Shown: positions 9,308 through 17,998 of the stretch, in pieces
How positions within the stretch are numbered: the stretch's first letter is position 1
How the letters are laid out: every line of letters begins with the position of its first letter
Assembly: GCA_004554165.1 (NCBI GenBank)
Contig: SFNQ01000002.1
Span: 55,640 to 119,639 of the forward strand
Source of the DNA: Clostridiales bacterium
Lineage (GTDB): Bacteria; Bacillota; Clostridia; Christensenellales; CAG-138
Reading direction: 5' to 3'
DNA: 64,000 nt
Program-made: the position numbers and the translations under genes
The notes under the pieces: generated by a model
Databases searched by the model: none
The model's input: only the letters and a program-made list of their open reading frames with translations
Told to the model about the DNA's origin: nothing

Positions 9308-10009
9308 ATGAATCGGGAAAAAGCGGTGGAGATCATGATGAACTGCGTGAACGCCTGCATCATCCTGCTGATCGTACTTTTGTATGTGGCCACGGGTACA
9401 GGCGTTGGCGACGATGCAGTGGCGGCGCTGGCGAAGAACACGACGATCTATCGTGGTACGGCTGAGGGCAGCGTGGCGTTGGAATGTGCGGTAAGCTGGG
9501 ACGCCGCAGCCCTGCCGGAGATGCTGGACGTGCTTGACGAGCATGGCATACAGGCAACCTTCTTTGTCAGCGGACAGTGGGCAAAGGACAATGCGGCGCT
9601 TTTGCAGCGCATGATGAAAAGCGGGCATGAGATCGGCACCATGGGCTATTACCCGAATTTTGACGGCGACCTTTCCGCCGTGGTGTCCGATGTGGAGACC
9701 TCTGCGGCGGTGATCGAAACCATTACCGGCGTGGCCGCGGAATACTATTACTCCGGCCTGCGCAGCAGCGAGACTTCGCGCCGCGCGGCGGAGGAGATCG
9801 GCCTTTCCCATGTGGCCTGCACGACGGACTTACTCTCCGGACGAGGGGACGCAGTGGATATCGCGACCCGCGCATTGGAACACGTTTTTGATGGAAGTAT
9901 ACTATTGATCCAACCCACCGCTGCGGCGGTCAGCGCGCTGCCGACCATCCTTGCGGAAATCGAGGCGCGGGGCTATATGGTGACCACGGTTGGAGAAGTT
10001 TTGCAATAG
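9308..10009 (+). CDS. ylxY: YlxY-like polysaccharide-deacetylase-fold protein, catalytic residues lost
   Basis: A 233-residue protein with an N-terminal membrane anchor (about residues 12-30) and a NodB-type deacetylase fold recognisable from ATFFVSGQWAKDN (83-95) and GHEIGTMGYY (106-115). Compared with PdaB-type enzymes, the metal and catalytic aspartates of the TFD motif are replaced (ECAVSWD, 59-65) and both His of the HxxxH motif are absent (TMGYYPN, 111-117). It is therefore probably a pseudo-deacetylase. It lies between pnp and an M16 protease, exactly the position of ylxY in Bacillus subtilis. The ATG at 9308 follows TGGAGG; an upstream GTG is less likely. Confidence 0.8.
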   Translation: MNREKAVEIMMNCVNACIILLIVLLYVATGTGVGDDAVAALAKNTTIYRGTAEGSVALECAVSWDAAALPEMLDVLDEHGIQATFFVSGQWAKDNAALLQRMMKSGHEIGTMGYYPNFDGDLSAVVSDVETSAAVIETITGVAAEYYYSGLRSSETSRRAAEEIGLSHVACTTDLLSGRGDAVDIATRALEHVFDGSILLIQPTAAAVSALPTILAEIEARGYMVTTVGEVLQ

Positions 10010-10020
10010 GGAGCTTTGGT

Positions 10021-11283
10021 ATGGTCATACAGCAGATTCTGGAAAACGGTGTCCGCGTGGTGATGGAACCCATGCAGGGGGTACGCTCCGTGGCGGTGGG
10101 CATCTGGGTCAATGCCGGCTCGGTGCGCGAGGCTGCGGACGAGGCCGGCGCATCACACTTTATCGAGCACATGGTATTCAAGGGGACCGGGCGCCGCAGC
10201 GCGGCGGACATTGCCGCGGAAATGGACAACGTTGGCGGCTCGATCAACGCCTTTACCTCAAAGGAATGTACCTGCTACTATGCCAAGGTTCTGGACGAGC
10301 ACCTGCCCATTGCCGTGGACATGCTGGCCGATATCGTATTCCACAGCGCCTTCGATCCGGAGGAGCTGGAGAAGGAGCGCCGCGTTATCCTCGAGGAGAT
10401 TCTCATGACCGAGGACAGCCCGGAGGATGTTTCCGCCGAAACGGGCAACGCGCTTTTTTTCGACGGCGATCCTCTGGCGCTGCCCATTCTCGGCACAAGG
10501 GAGAGCATCAGCTCCATTTCTCGGGACAAGCTCCTTTCCTACCGCGGGTCGCATTATGTGCCGAAGAATATCGTGGTCGCCTGCGCGGGCAGCTTCCGGC
10601 CGGACAGGCTTCTGGCGCTGCTGGGCGAGCATTTTGACCTTCCGGCCAGCGATGACTGCGCCGGCCCCTTCCGCCAATCCTATCCGGGTGGGCGGCGCTT
10701 CCGCTTTGTGCAGAAGGATGTGGAGCAGGTGCATGTGACGCTGACCCTGCCGGGCTTTTGCAGAGATGGGGAGGATCAGTATCCGCTGGCGGTGCTGTCG
10801 AACATCATCGGCGGCAGCATGAGCTCCCGCCTGTTCCAGCGCATCCGCGAGGAGCGGGGCCTTGCATACTCGGTTTATTCCTATCCGCTGTTTTATGCCA
10901 AAACCGGCGCCTTCGCACTGTACGCGGGCACCGGGGAGGAGCAGGCGGCGGAGGTCGTGCGCCTGATGCGGCAGGAGCTTGCCGACATCCGTGAAAACGG
11001 CGTAACCGAAGCGGAGTTTCTCCGCTGCCGCGAGCAGCTCAAGGGCAGCTATATCCTGGGCATGGAGTCCAGCAGCGCGCATATGAATACGCTGGGCAAG
11101 GTCGCCTTGTTACAAAATCGTGAATATGATGAGGCGGAGACCCTGCGGCGCATTGAATGTGTTACAATGGAGGATATCCGGCGGATCGTGCCGGTGGTGC
11201 TGGACGAAACGAACCTCTGCGCGGCGCTGGTCGGCCGGGTGGAGGGGCAGCAGGCGGCGCTGGAAGCCGCGTTGAACCGGTAG
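10021..11283 (+). CDS. mlpA: M16 family zinc protease (insulinase/processing peptidase-like)
   Basis: A 420-residue member of the M16B family. The inverted zinc-binding motif HxxEH is intact as HFIEH (H46, E49, H50) and the distal glutamate region follows in ELEKERRVILEEI about 75 residues on; the C-terminal R/Y segment is seen as SSRLFQRIREERGLAYSVYS. It resembles the MlpA/YmxG protease next to pnp in Bacillus, where the protein has been linked to extracellular protease expression. It starts 11 bp after the YlxY-like gene, so the two are probably co-transcribed. The substrate is unknown. Confidence 0.9.
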   Translation: MVIQQILENGVRVVMEPMQGVRSVAVGIWVNAGSVREAADEAGASHFIEHMVFKGTGRRSAADIAAEMDNVGGSINAFTSKECTCYYAKVLDEHLPIAVDMLADIVFHSAFDPEELEKERRVILEEILMTEDSPEDVSAETGNALFFDGDPLALPILGTRESISSISRDKLLSYRGSHYVPKNIVVACAGSFRPDRLLALLGEHFDLPASDDCAGPFRQSYPGGRRFRFVQKDVEQVHVTLTLPGFCRDGEDQYPLAVLSNIIGGSMSSRLFQRIREERGLAYSVYSYPLFYAKTGAFALYAGTGEEQAAEVVRLMRQELADIRENGVTEAEFLRCREQLKGSYILGMESSSAHMNTLGKVALLQNREYDEAETLRRIECVTMEDIRRIVPVVLDETNLCAALVGRVEGQQAALEAALNR

Positions 11284-11320
11284 CAACGCGCAGAGCCGGC
11301 GGACAAGGAGGTAGAGGGAG

Positions 11321-11686
11321 ATGGACAAGCTCGAAACGATTTTTACCATGCAGCAGGCGCTCAACCGCGATATTGCGGAGCGACGCAACCTGCGGTTTTC
11401 CAAAGAGGAATGGATTCAGAAAAATATTCTGGCCATGCTGTCCGAACTGTCCGAGGTGCTGGACGAGGTCAATTTCAAGTGGTGGAAGAACGAACAGCCC
11501 CTTGACGAACTGGCGCTCAAGCAGGAGCTTGTGGACGTGCTGCATTTTTTTGTGAGCATGTGCCTGCACAGCGGCATGGATGCGGACGAGCTGTTCCGCC
11601 TCTACTGCGAGAAAAACCGGGAGAATTTCGACCGCCAGTACGGCCGATCGGAGAAGAAGGGCTACGAGGTTGGCGGCAATGCGTAG
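11321..11686 (+). CDS. Dimeric-type dUTPase (all-alpha NTP pyrophosphatase)
   Basis: A 121-residue protein of the all-alpha dUTPase/MazG-like superfamily, which hydrolyses dUTP to dUMP. The first metal-binding helix reads ELSEVLDEVNFKWWK and the second is LVDVLHFFVSMCL, the pattern of the dimeric dUTPase family (dUTPase_2). An AAGGAGG site precedes the ATG. Its last bases overlap the start of the next gene. Family membership is clear; dUTP as substrate is inferred from the EVNFKWWK signature. Confidence 0.82.
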   Translation: MDKLETIFTMQQALNRDIAERRNLRFSKEEWIQKNILAMLSELSEVLDEVNFKWWKNEQPLDELALKQELVDVLHFFVSMCLHSGMDADELFRLYCEKNRENFDRQYGRSEKKGYEVGGNA

Positions 11687-12896
11687 GCAGCGCAGGCGCG
11701 TCAACGGGCGCTTTTTCCTGTTTCTCGGCGGACTGGCGCTGGCGCTGGTGGTGACGACGCTGCTGCTGCTTGGCGGCGGCGGGGCGGGCGAAATCGGCTT
11801 TGGCAGCATCAATGCCGAGCTGAAGGAATCCGGCGTTATCATTCGCGAGGAAACCATCGTCTCCACTGAAAAATATGAAAAGATCAACTTTAACGTCATC
11901 GAAGGGCAGGCCGTTGCCGATCAGACGCTGATTGCAACGGTGTTCAAGCGCGGCTATCAGGATGAATCCATGATTGCGCTTTTGAACCTGCAAAAGGAGA
12001 TTCGCAACTACCAGCTTAAGCTGCTTGGCGGCAGCGACGCTACGGCAGCGGAGCTGGATTCCCGCATTGCCGCAGTGAAGGCGCTCATCCGGGATGCTGC
12101 CCGCGGCGACAGCGAACAGGACCTGCTGTCGCTGGAGCAGCAGGTACGTCAGCTCCAGCAGGAGCGCATCAATTATCTGCGCACGGCCGTAACGCCGGAT
12201 ACACAGCTTCAGGGCCTGTACAATCAGCTGGCAGATCAGGAAAACTCTCTCCGGAACTGGACCCGCGATATCGTCAACACCGCAGGCAACGGCATTGTGA
12301 GCTTCTATTTCGACGGCTATGAGCAGGTGCTCAGCAGCGGCAAGCTGGGCACGATCAACGTTTCGCTCATCAACAGCCTTGTCAAAGGCGGCAATACCGC
12401 GAGCACCACCGAGAGCTCCAGCGAATCGCAGCTCTACCGCCTGATTTCGCCCAACCACTGGTATCTTGCCTTTACAACGGATATCGACGATCCCATGCGG
12501 GTGTGCGCAGGCGAGGAATACTATGTCACCTTTGACGATTATTCCGATGCCATCTATCTTGCCACCGCGCGGGAGCCCGTTGTCTTCATCAAATCGAACG
12601 AGGAGTCCACCGCCACTCAGGGCGTGGTCAACATCCTGGAGTTCCATGTGGATATCGGCAGCTTCGTCGGCATCCGCACGGTGAATATGACCATTACCAA
12701 GGCCGCGCAGGGGCTGATGATCAAGGAAAGCATGCTCGATATCTACAACGGCGTCCCCTGCGTTTATGTGGAAAGCGGAGATGTGGTTACCCGCGTGGAG
12801 GTAAACGTGCTCGCCATGGACGAGAAAAACGCCGTGATCCAGTCGCGCGATGCAGCCGTGCCGCTGGTTGCGGGACAGAAGCTGGTGAAGCCATGA
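11679..12896 (+). CDS. HlyD-like membrane-anchored protein upstream of yggS-sepF
   Basis: A 405-residue protein with a basic N terminus (MRRQRRRVNGRF), one membrane helix (about residues 13-33) and a large extracytoplasmic part: a lipoyl-like half (SGVIIREETIV, NFNVIEGQAVADQTLIATV), a coiled-coil stretch rich in Leu/Gln (about 85-175) and a beta-rich C terminus. This is the architecture of HlyD/membrane-fusion proteins, and clostridial homologues are often found directly upstream of yggS and sepF. There is no transporter next to it, so a role at the division site or envelope is possible. I chose the ATG at 11679, overlapping the dUTPase stop, over an upstream opening that lacks the membrane helix context. 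Confidence 0.75.
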   Translation: MRRQRRRVNGRFFLFLGGLALALVVTTLLLLGGGGAGEIGFGSINAELKESGVIIREETIVSTEKYEKINFNVIEGQAVADQTLIATVFKRGYQDESMIALLNLQKEIRNYQLKLLGGSDATAAELDSRIAAVKALIRDAARGDSEQDLLSLEQQVRQLQQERINYLRTAVTPDTQLQGLYNQLADQENSLRNWTRDIVNTAGNGIVSFYFDGYEQVLSSGKLGTINVSLINSLVKGGNTASTTESSSESQLYRLISPNHWYLAFTTDIDDPMRVCAGEEYYVTFDDYSDAIYLATAREPVVFIKSNEESTATQGVVNILEFHVDIGSFVGIRTVNMTITKAAQGLMIKESMLDIYNGVPCVYVESGDVVTRVEVNVLAMDEKNAVIQSRDAAVPLVAGQKLVKP

Positions 12897-13582
12897 GTAT
12901 TCGGGAAAATATTGCGCTCGTCCGGGAAACCATTGCACAGAGCTGCGCCCGTGCCGGACGTTCCGTTTCCGACGTTTTGCTGCTCGGTGTGACCAAATAC
13001 GTCGATGAGGCGCGCATCGCAGAGGCGCTGGAAGCGGGAATAACGGCAGTGGGGGAGAACCATGCGCAGGAGCTGCGCGAAAAGTTAACTTTTTTTGAAC
13101 AGCACAAATGCGACGTTCATTTTATTGGACAACTGCAATCGAATAAGATAAAATATGTCTGCGGTAACGTCAGCCTGATTCATTCGGTGGACCGGTTGCC
13201 GCTTGCCCTTCAGATCAGCCAGCGGGCGCAGCGGATGGGGACTGTGCAGGATATACTTGTGCAGGTCAACATTGGCGGCGAAGAGCAAAAGGGCGGTATC
13301 TGCGCGCCCGCAGCCCTTTCGCTGATCGGCGATATCGCAGCGCTTCCGGCGCTGCGCGTCTGCGGCCTGATGTGCGTCCCCCCTGCGCTGGAGCAGGAGC
13401 GGGTTCGCCCCTATTTTGCACAGATGCGGCAGCTGCTTTTTTCGGCAAAGTCGGCCTTTCCGAATTTGCCGCTTTGCCATCTCTCCATGGGCATGTCGCA
13501 TGATTATGGCGTGGCGATTGAGGAGGGGGCGACCATTGTCCGCGTCGGCAGCGCAATTTTTGGTGCGCGCGGCAGACTCTGA
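12893..13582 (+). CDS. YggS family pyridoxal phosphate homeostasis protein
   Basis: A 229-residue PLP-binding protein of the YggS/PROSC family, which keeps vitamin B6 levels and amino acid pools in balance without a known reaction. The PLP lysine is in LLGVTKYVD near residue 37; HFIGQLQSNKIKYV, LVQVNIGGEEQKGG and LSMGMSHDYGVAIEEGAT are family blocks. It overlaps the HlyD-like gene by 4 bp (ATGA) and precedes sepF, the classic yggS-sepF order of Gram-positive division clusters. Confidence 0.95.
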   Translation: MSIRENIALVRETIAQSCARAGRSVSDVLLLGVTKYVDEARIAEALEAGITAVGENHAQELREKLTFFEQHKCDVHFIGQLQSNKIKYVCGNVSLIHSVDRLPLALQISQRAQRMGTVQDILVQVNIGGEEQKGGICAPAALSLIGDIAALPALRVCGLMCVPPALEQERVRPYFAQMRQLLFSAKSAFPNLPLCHLSMGMSHDYGVAIEEGATIVRVGSAIFGARGRL

Positions 13583-13645
13583 CGGCGGGAGATTGCATCC
13601 CAAGGGATGTGAAAGTTTCGAGTTCAAGGAATCGGAGGAATTGGG

Positions 13646-14143
13646 ATGTCAAGCCTTTACAACAAGTTTCTCGATTTTATCGGCATTGAAGAGACCGATG
13701 ATATGGAGGACGAGGGATATTATCGCGACGAGCCTGAGGATCGCTATGACCGTGGCCGCGACCGGGACAGGGATCGTGACCGCGACAGGGATCGCGACAA
13801 CGTTGTAAACTTCAACAGCCGTTCTTCCAAGCGGGATCGGGGCGCCACGCAGAATGGCGCGTCGAATCTTCCCATCTCCGGCGGCATGAAGATGATTGTG
13901 TATCATCCTGTCAGCTATGAAGATACGCAGAATATCATTGATAATCTCAAAAACCGCAAGCCCGTCATCGTCAACATGGAGGAGCTGGAGGTGGATTGTG
14001 CGCAGCGCATACTGGATTTTCTTTCCGGTGCGGTTTATGCGCTCAACGGTACCATGTGCAAGATCTCGCGTGGAATTTTTGTCGTCGCGCCGAACAACTA
14101 CGATGTGGTCGGCAATGGCGAGGACGATTACGATGATATGTAA
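13646..14143 (+). CDS. sepF: Cell division protein SepF
   Basis: A 165-residue Z-ring anchor. The N terminus (MSSLYNKFLDFIGI) matches the membrane-targeting amphipathic helix, and the C-terminal SepF core is complete (YEDTQNIIDNLKNRKPVIVN, then RILDFLSGAVYALNGTMCKI and FVVAPNNYDV). The linker between them contains seven consecutive Arg-Asp dipeptides (residues 38-51, nucleotides 13757-13798), a low-complexity insert encoded by a slightly degenerate 6-bp repeat. An upstream GGAGGAA site supports the ATG. Confidence 0.96.
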   Translation: MSSLYNKFLDFIGIEETDDMEDEGYYRDEPEDRYDRGRDRDRDRDRDRDRDNVVNFNSRSSKRDRGATQNGASNLPISGGMKMIVYHPVSYEDTQNIIDNLKNRKPVIVNMEELEVDCAQRILDFLSGAVYALNGTMCKISRGIFVVAPNNYDVVGNGEDDYDDM

Positions 14144-14215
14144 GCGCAGCCTGCTGCGAGGAAACGGAGGGGGGCACATCAGGATTTGGTGTGTCCATTT
14201 TTATAAGGAGTTGCC

Positions 14216-14920
14216 ATGGTGAAGATCGACGATATTATCAATGTAGAGTTTTCCCGCGCCTTTATGGGTTATGACATGAAGGAGGTAGACTCCTTTCTGG
14301 ATGCGGTCATCGAACAGATGGAGGCGTTTGAGAACGAGCGAAAGGAAATGCTGACCGCGCTGGAATACCTGCTGCGGGAGATCGAGCAATATGAGCAGGA
14401 GCCTTCAGAGGCGCAGAAGCGTGTTGCAGACAGGCGTACTGCAGCGCAGCGGCAGGCGCGCGAGGCGGCGGAAAGCCTGCGCAGCAGCATGGGCGTCAAG
14501 GGGAAAGAGAGCGGGTATTCCGGCCCGGAAACGACGCAGGACGGGGAGCCATCCGATCCTCCCGCAATGCAACAGGGCGACGAGGCTGCGGCTTGGGCTG
14601 CAACGGCCGATGAACCGCAGATGCCCGGGGAAGAGGCGGCCGGCGTTCCTGCAGCGCAGGCGGCGGGCGCGTCGGAAGAGGATGAAAATGAGATTCCAAC
14701 CTATGTCTTTGCCGGCATGTGGGAGGAGGCGGAGGAGGATGCCGAGCGGCACAACCCGCAGCCGGCGGTTGCGGAGGAATTTGAGCTTGGCGACAATGCG
14801 CCCTTGGATGGGGATGCGGCGTTTTTACCGCAATACGAGGACGCTGCGGACCTGTTTCCCGGCGGGCCGCAGTCCCGGCCTGAAGCCGCGCAGAACGAAC
14901 CGCCCGGGACAAGCGCATGA
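14216..14920 (+). CDS. DivIVA-domain protein
   Basis: A protein of 234 residues whose first 60 residues form a DivIVA domain (EFSRAFMGYDMKEVDSFLDA) followed by a coiled coil to about residue 95. The rest is a long acidic, Ala/Glu/Pro-rich tail without recognisable domain, unusual for canonical DivIVA, which is coiled-coil throughout. DivIVA proteins mark curved membrane at poles and septa. The position right after sepF is the standard divIVA location. TAAGGAG precedes the ATG. Confidence 0.87.
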   Translation: MVKIDDIINVEFSRAFMGYDMKEVDSFLDAVIEQMEAFENERKEMLTALEYLLREIEQYEQEPSEAQKRVADRRTAAQRQAREAAESLRSSMGVKGKESGYSGPETTQDGEPSDPPAMQQGDEAAAWAATADEPQMPGEEAAGVPAAQAAGASEEDENEIPTYVFAGMWEEAEEDAERHNPQPAVAEEFELGDNAPLDGDAAFLPQYEDAADLFPGGPQSRPEAAQNEPPGTSA

Positions 14921-16809
14921 GCGGACAGAGGCGCGGCCCGATTGCCGAAATCCCCGCACTGACACGGGAAGAATTGCGCCTGCGCGGCATAGAACAGCCG
15001 GATTTTGTATATATTTCCGGAGACGCCTATGTGGATCATCCCAGTTTTGGCGCGGCCATCATCGCCCGTGTGCTGCAAAGCCGCGGCTACAGCGTGGCGA
15101 TGATTGCCCAGCCCGATTGGCATAGCGCGGAACCCTTTCGGGCGATGGGGCGTCCCCGGCTGGCATTTCTCGTATCCTCGGGCAATCTGGATTCCATGGT
15201 AAATCACTATTCGGTTGCCAAACGCCGCCGCACGGAGGATTCCTATACGCCCGGCGGCAGGGCCGGAAGCCGGCCGGACCGCGCCGTTATCGTTTATGCC
15301 AACCGTTGCCGCGAGGCCTATCCGAATGTTCCCATCGTGATTGGCGGGCTGGAGGCCAGTCTCAGGCGCTTTGCCCATTATGATTACTGGGACGACCGTG
15401 TACGCCATTCCGTTTTGTATGACGCGGGCGCGGATCTGCTGCTCTACGGCATGGGCGAACGCAGCATTGTCGAGCTTGCGGATGCGTTGGATGCCGGGAC
15501 ACCGGTTCGGGAGATTCGCACCATTCGCGGTTCCTGCTACCGGGTGAATTCGCTGGAAGAACTGTCGGGAGACTCCGTTCTGCTGCCCTCCTTTATGGAG
15601 GTTGCAACTGATAAAAAGGCCTATGCGCGGGCTTTCTCCCTGCAATCCGCGGAACAGGATGCGGTGACGGGCAGGCGCCTTGTGCAGGCCCACGAGAAGG
15701 GGTTTCTTGTGGCCAACCCGCCGCAGCCTCCGCTCTCACAGGCGGAGATGGACGCAGTGTATGCGCTGCCCTTTACGAGGAAGCCGCATCCCGTTTACCG
15801 GGAGCATATTCCCGCGCTGGATGAAGTCGCTTTTTCCGTCACCTCCTCCCGAGGCTGCTTTGGCGGGTGCAGCTTCTGCGCGTTGACCTTCCATCAGGGA
15901 CGGGTGGTGCAGGCGCGCAGCCACGGCTCGATCCTCGCAGAGGTCAGACGGCTGACACAGGACCCGGATTTTAAGGGATACATCCATGACGTGGGCGGCC
16001 CGACGGCGAACTTCCGCCAGCCCGCCTGTAAGAAACAGCTCACGCAGGGCGTTTGCCGCGACAGACAGTGCATCGGCTACCGTCCCTGCGGGAATCTGGA
16101 GGTTTCGCATTCGGATTATACGGCCCTGCTCAAAAAACTCCGCAGCCTGCCCGGCGTAAAAAAGGTCTTTGTGCGCTCCGGCGTACGCTATGACTATGTG
16201 ATGTATGACAGGGACGATGCCTTCCTCCGGGAGCTTGTAGCGCACCATGTCAGCGGCCAGCTCAAGGTGGCGCCGGAGCATGTTTCCGAGCGGGTGCTGC
16301 GCTGTATGAACAAGCCCTCCCATGCGCTGTATGAACGCTTTGAACAGCGCTACATGGCGCTCTGCCGGCAGAAGGGCAGGGAGCAGTACCTTGTTCCCTA
16401 TCTGATGTCCTCCCATCCGGGTGCGGAGCTGTCTGACGCCATCGAGCTGGCCTGTTTCTTAAAGAAGAAGGGAATCCGGCCGCAGCAGGTTCAGGACTTC
16501 TATCCGACGCCGGGGACGCTTTCGACCTGCATGTACCATACGGGGCTTGATCCGCGCAGCATGCAGCGGGTGTACGTTGCCAGAACGCCTGAGGAAAAGG
16601 CCATGCAGCGGGCGCTCATGCAGTACTACCTGCCAAAGAACTTTGCCGTCATCCGCAAGGCGCTGCGCAGGGCGGGCAGAGAGGACCTCATCGGCGCCGG
16701 AAGGGACTGTCTCGTGCCGCCGGAGCGCGGCGGAGAGAGGGGCAAACCGGGCGGGAACGTTCCCAAACGGGGCGGCCGCTATTTACATTCCCCGCGCCGA
16801 CTGGTATAA
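14917..16809 (+). CDS. YgiQ family radical SAM protein
   Basis: A 630-residue protein of the YgiQ/UPF0313 group. The radical SAM Cys triad is CFGGCSFCAL near residue 310, preceded by an N-terminal B12-binding-like region (ISGDAYVDHPSFGAAIIARV) and followed by the large conserved C-terminal region with LKVAPEHVSERVLRCMNKPS and QVQDFYPTPGTLSTCMY. The reaction is not known. It is coupled to the DivIVA gene by an ATGA overlap. The promoter of the next operon overlaps its stop codon. Confidence 0.93.
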   Translation: MSGQRRGPIAEIPALTREELRLRGIEQPDFVYISGDAYVDHPSFGAAIIARVLQSRGYSVAMIAQPDWHSAEPFRAMGRPRLAFLVSSGNLDSMVNHYSVAKRRRTEDSYTPGGRAGSRPDRAVIVYANRCREAYPNVPIVIGGLEASLRRFAHYDYWDDRVRHSVLYDAGADLLLYGMGERSIVELADALDAGTPVREIRTIRGSCYRVNSLEELSGDSVLLPSFMEVATDKKAYARAFSLQSAEQDAVTGRRLVQAHEKGFLVANPPQPPLSQAEMDAVYALPFTRKPHPVYREHIPALDEVAFSVTSSRGCFGGCSFCALTFHQGRVVQARSHGSILAEVRRLTQDPDFKGYIHDVGGPTANFRQPACKKQLTQGVCRDRQCIGYRPCGNLEVSHSDYTALLKKLRSLPGVKKVFVRSGVRYDYVMYDRDDAFLRELVAHHVSGQLKVAPEHVSERVLRCMNKPSHALYERFEQRYMALCRQKGREQYLVPYLMSSHPGAELSDAIELACFLKKKGIRPQQVQDFYPTPGTLSTCMYHTGLDPRSMQRVYVARTPEEKAMQRALMQYYLPKNFAVIRKALRRAGREDLIGAGRDCLVPPERGGERGKPGGNVPKRGGRYLHSPRRLV

Positions 16810-16810
16810 T
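16782..16810 (+). promoter_or_regulatory. Sigma-A type promoter for the Asp23 gene
   Basis: TTTACA (16782-16787) and a perfect TATAAT (16805-16810) are 17 bp apart, lying in the last codons of the ygiQ-like gene. The predicted start near 16817 gives a leader of about 50 nt with an AAAGGAGGG site before the Asp23 ATG. Confidence 0.85.
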
Positions 16811-16867
16811 AATTTTGCACTGTTACCAGTAATTTGGCTTTTTTAAATATTAAAGGAGGGTTTTACA

Positions 16868-17338
16868 ATGTCTGAAAACAAAAATGTCAGTACCAATGTA
16901 GAGGCTGCCGGCAGCGGAAAAATCGTTTTTGCGGATGACGTCATTGCGACCATCGCAGCTCTTGCGGCGGCGGATGTTGAGGGCGTTGCTGGCATGAGCG
17001 GCGGCGTTGTGGAAGGACTGACGGAGATGCTTGGAAAAAAGAATATCACCAAGGGCGTCAAGGTCGAGGTCGGTACGGAAGAAGCCGCAGTCGATGTGTT
17101 CGTAAACGTCCGCTACGGGTTCCGCATTCAGGAGGTGTGCGCCAATCTGCAGCAGGCGATCAAGTCCGCAGTGGAAACGATGACGGGCCTGCGCGTGGTT
17201 GAGGTCAATGCTTATGTGCAGTCCGTGGTGTTCGATACGCCGGAGGACGATAAGAAGGAAAAGAAAGCCAAGAAAGAAAAAGAGAAGGAAACCGTGCCGG
17301 AGGTCGAGGCCGCGCCGGAACCGCCGCGCGTCAAATAA
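16868..17338 (+). CDS. Asp23/Gls24 family envelope stress protein
   Basis: A protein of 156 residues: the Asp23 domain occupies residues 15-120 (GKIVFADDVIATIAALAAAD, VEGVAGMSGG, then VDVFVNVRYGFRIQEVC and VVEVNAYVQSVVFD), followed by a highly charged Lys/Glu tail. Asp23 proteins coat the inner membrane through AmaP, whose gene follows. A strong promoter and a near-perfect Shine-Dalgarno suggest high expression; a terminator between it and amaP would make it the most abundant product of the group. Confidence 0.93.
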   Translation: MSENKNVSTNVEAAGSGKIVFADDVIATIAALAAADVEGVAGMSGGVVEGLTEMLGKKNITKGVKVEVGTEEAAVDVFVNVRYGFRIQEVCANLQQAIKSAVETMTGLRVVEVNAYVQSVVFDTPEDDKKEKKAKKEKEKETVPEVEAAPEPPRVK

Positions 17339-17357
17339 GGGCTGCGCAGTCAGAAGT

Positions 17358-17392
17358 AAAAATCCGGGCGGTCGCGTACCGCCCCGATTTTT
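17358..17392 (+). terminator. Rho-independent terminator between asp23 and amaP
   Basis: AAAAATC-C-GGGCGGT pairs with ACCGCCC-C-GATTTTT around a CGCGT loop, with a single C-C mismatch; the 3' arm supplies the T tract. It probably ends most asp23 transcripts, with partial read-through into amaP. Confidence 0.8.
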
Positions 17393-17412
17393 GAAAAGGA
17401 GTTTGTTGATCC

Positions 17413-17982
17413 ATGAAACTCAAATTGTTTGATCGTATCCTGCTGGCCATACTGCTGATCGCGGCGATCGTTGTGTCGCTCATCCTGTTGGGCATGGCGA
17501 CGCGGCTCATATCCGAGAGTGCGGCAGTGGGGTTTGTTGCGCTGTTCTACCATGCGTGGCAGAATTCGCTCATTCTCGCCGGGGTCGGTATTGTAGTGCT
17601 GCTGATTGCGGTGCGCCTGCTGTTTGCCGGCAGGAGTACGTCCCTGCAGCAGCCCACGGCCGCTTTGATCCGCCAGAGCGAGACCGGCGGTTCGTACATC
17701 ACCCTGTCTGCCATTGACAGCATGGCGCAGAAGCACTGCCGGACCAACAAGCGTATTTGCGAGTGCTACACGTCGGTACGCCAGGTCGAAGGCGGCGTAT
17801 CCATCGGTGTGCGAATCCATGTGCTGCCGGATACGGATGTTGTGGAGCTGTGCGACAGCCTGCAAAACACCATAAAGCAGTATATCGAAAGCTATACGGG
17901 CGTCACGGTCAAGGAGGTCGGCGTACTGGTTGAGAGTATGACCGCTCAGGGGGGCAATGCAATCGCCCCGCGCGTGGAATAA
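17413..17982 (+). CDS. amaP: Alkaline shock response membrane anchor protein AmaP
   Basis: A 189-residue protein with two N-terminal membrane helices (about residues 9-30 and 52-74) and a cytosolic domain related to Asp23 (SYITLSAIDSMAQKHC, GVSIGVRIHVLPDTDVVELC, YTGVTVKEVGVLVESM). In staphylococci AmaP tethers Asp23 to the membrane; the gene order here, asp23-amaP-DUF2273, matches. AAAAGGAG lies 12-19 bp upstream of the ATG. Confidence 0.88.
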   Translation: MKLKLFDRILLAILLIAAIVVSLILLGMATRLISESAAVGFVALFYHAWQNSLILAGVGIVVLLIAVRLLFAGRSTSLQQPTAALIRQSETGGSYITLSAIDSMAQKHCRTNKRICECYTSVRQVEGGVSIGVRIHVLPDTDVVELCDSLQNTIKQYIESYTGVTVKEVGVLVESMTAQGGNAIAPRVE

Positions 17983-17998
17983 CGGGGGAGCATCGGGT

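Noticed and set aside
14170..14206. Possible terminator between sepF and the DivIVA gene
   Set aside because: The GGGCACATC/GGTGTGTCC pairing has mismatches and only a short T run, so I did not call it.
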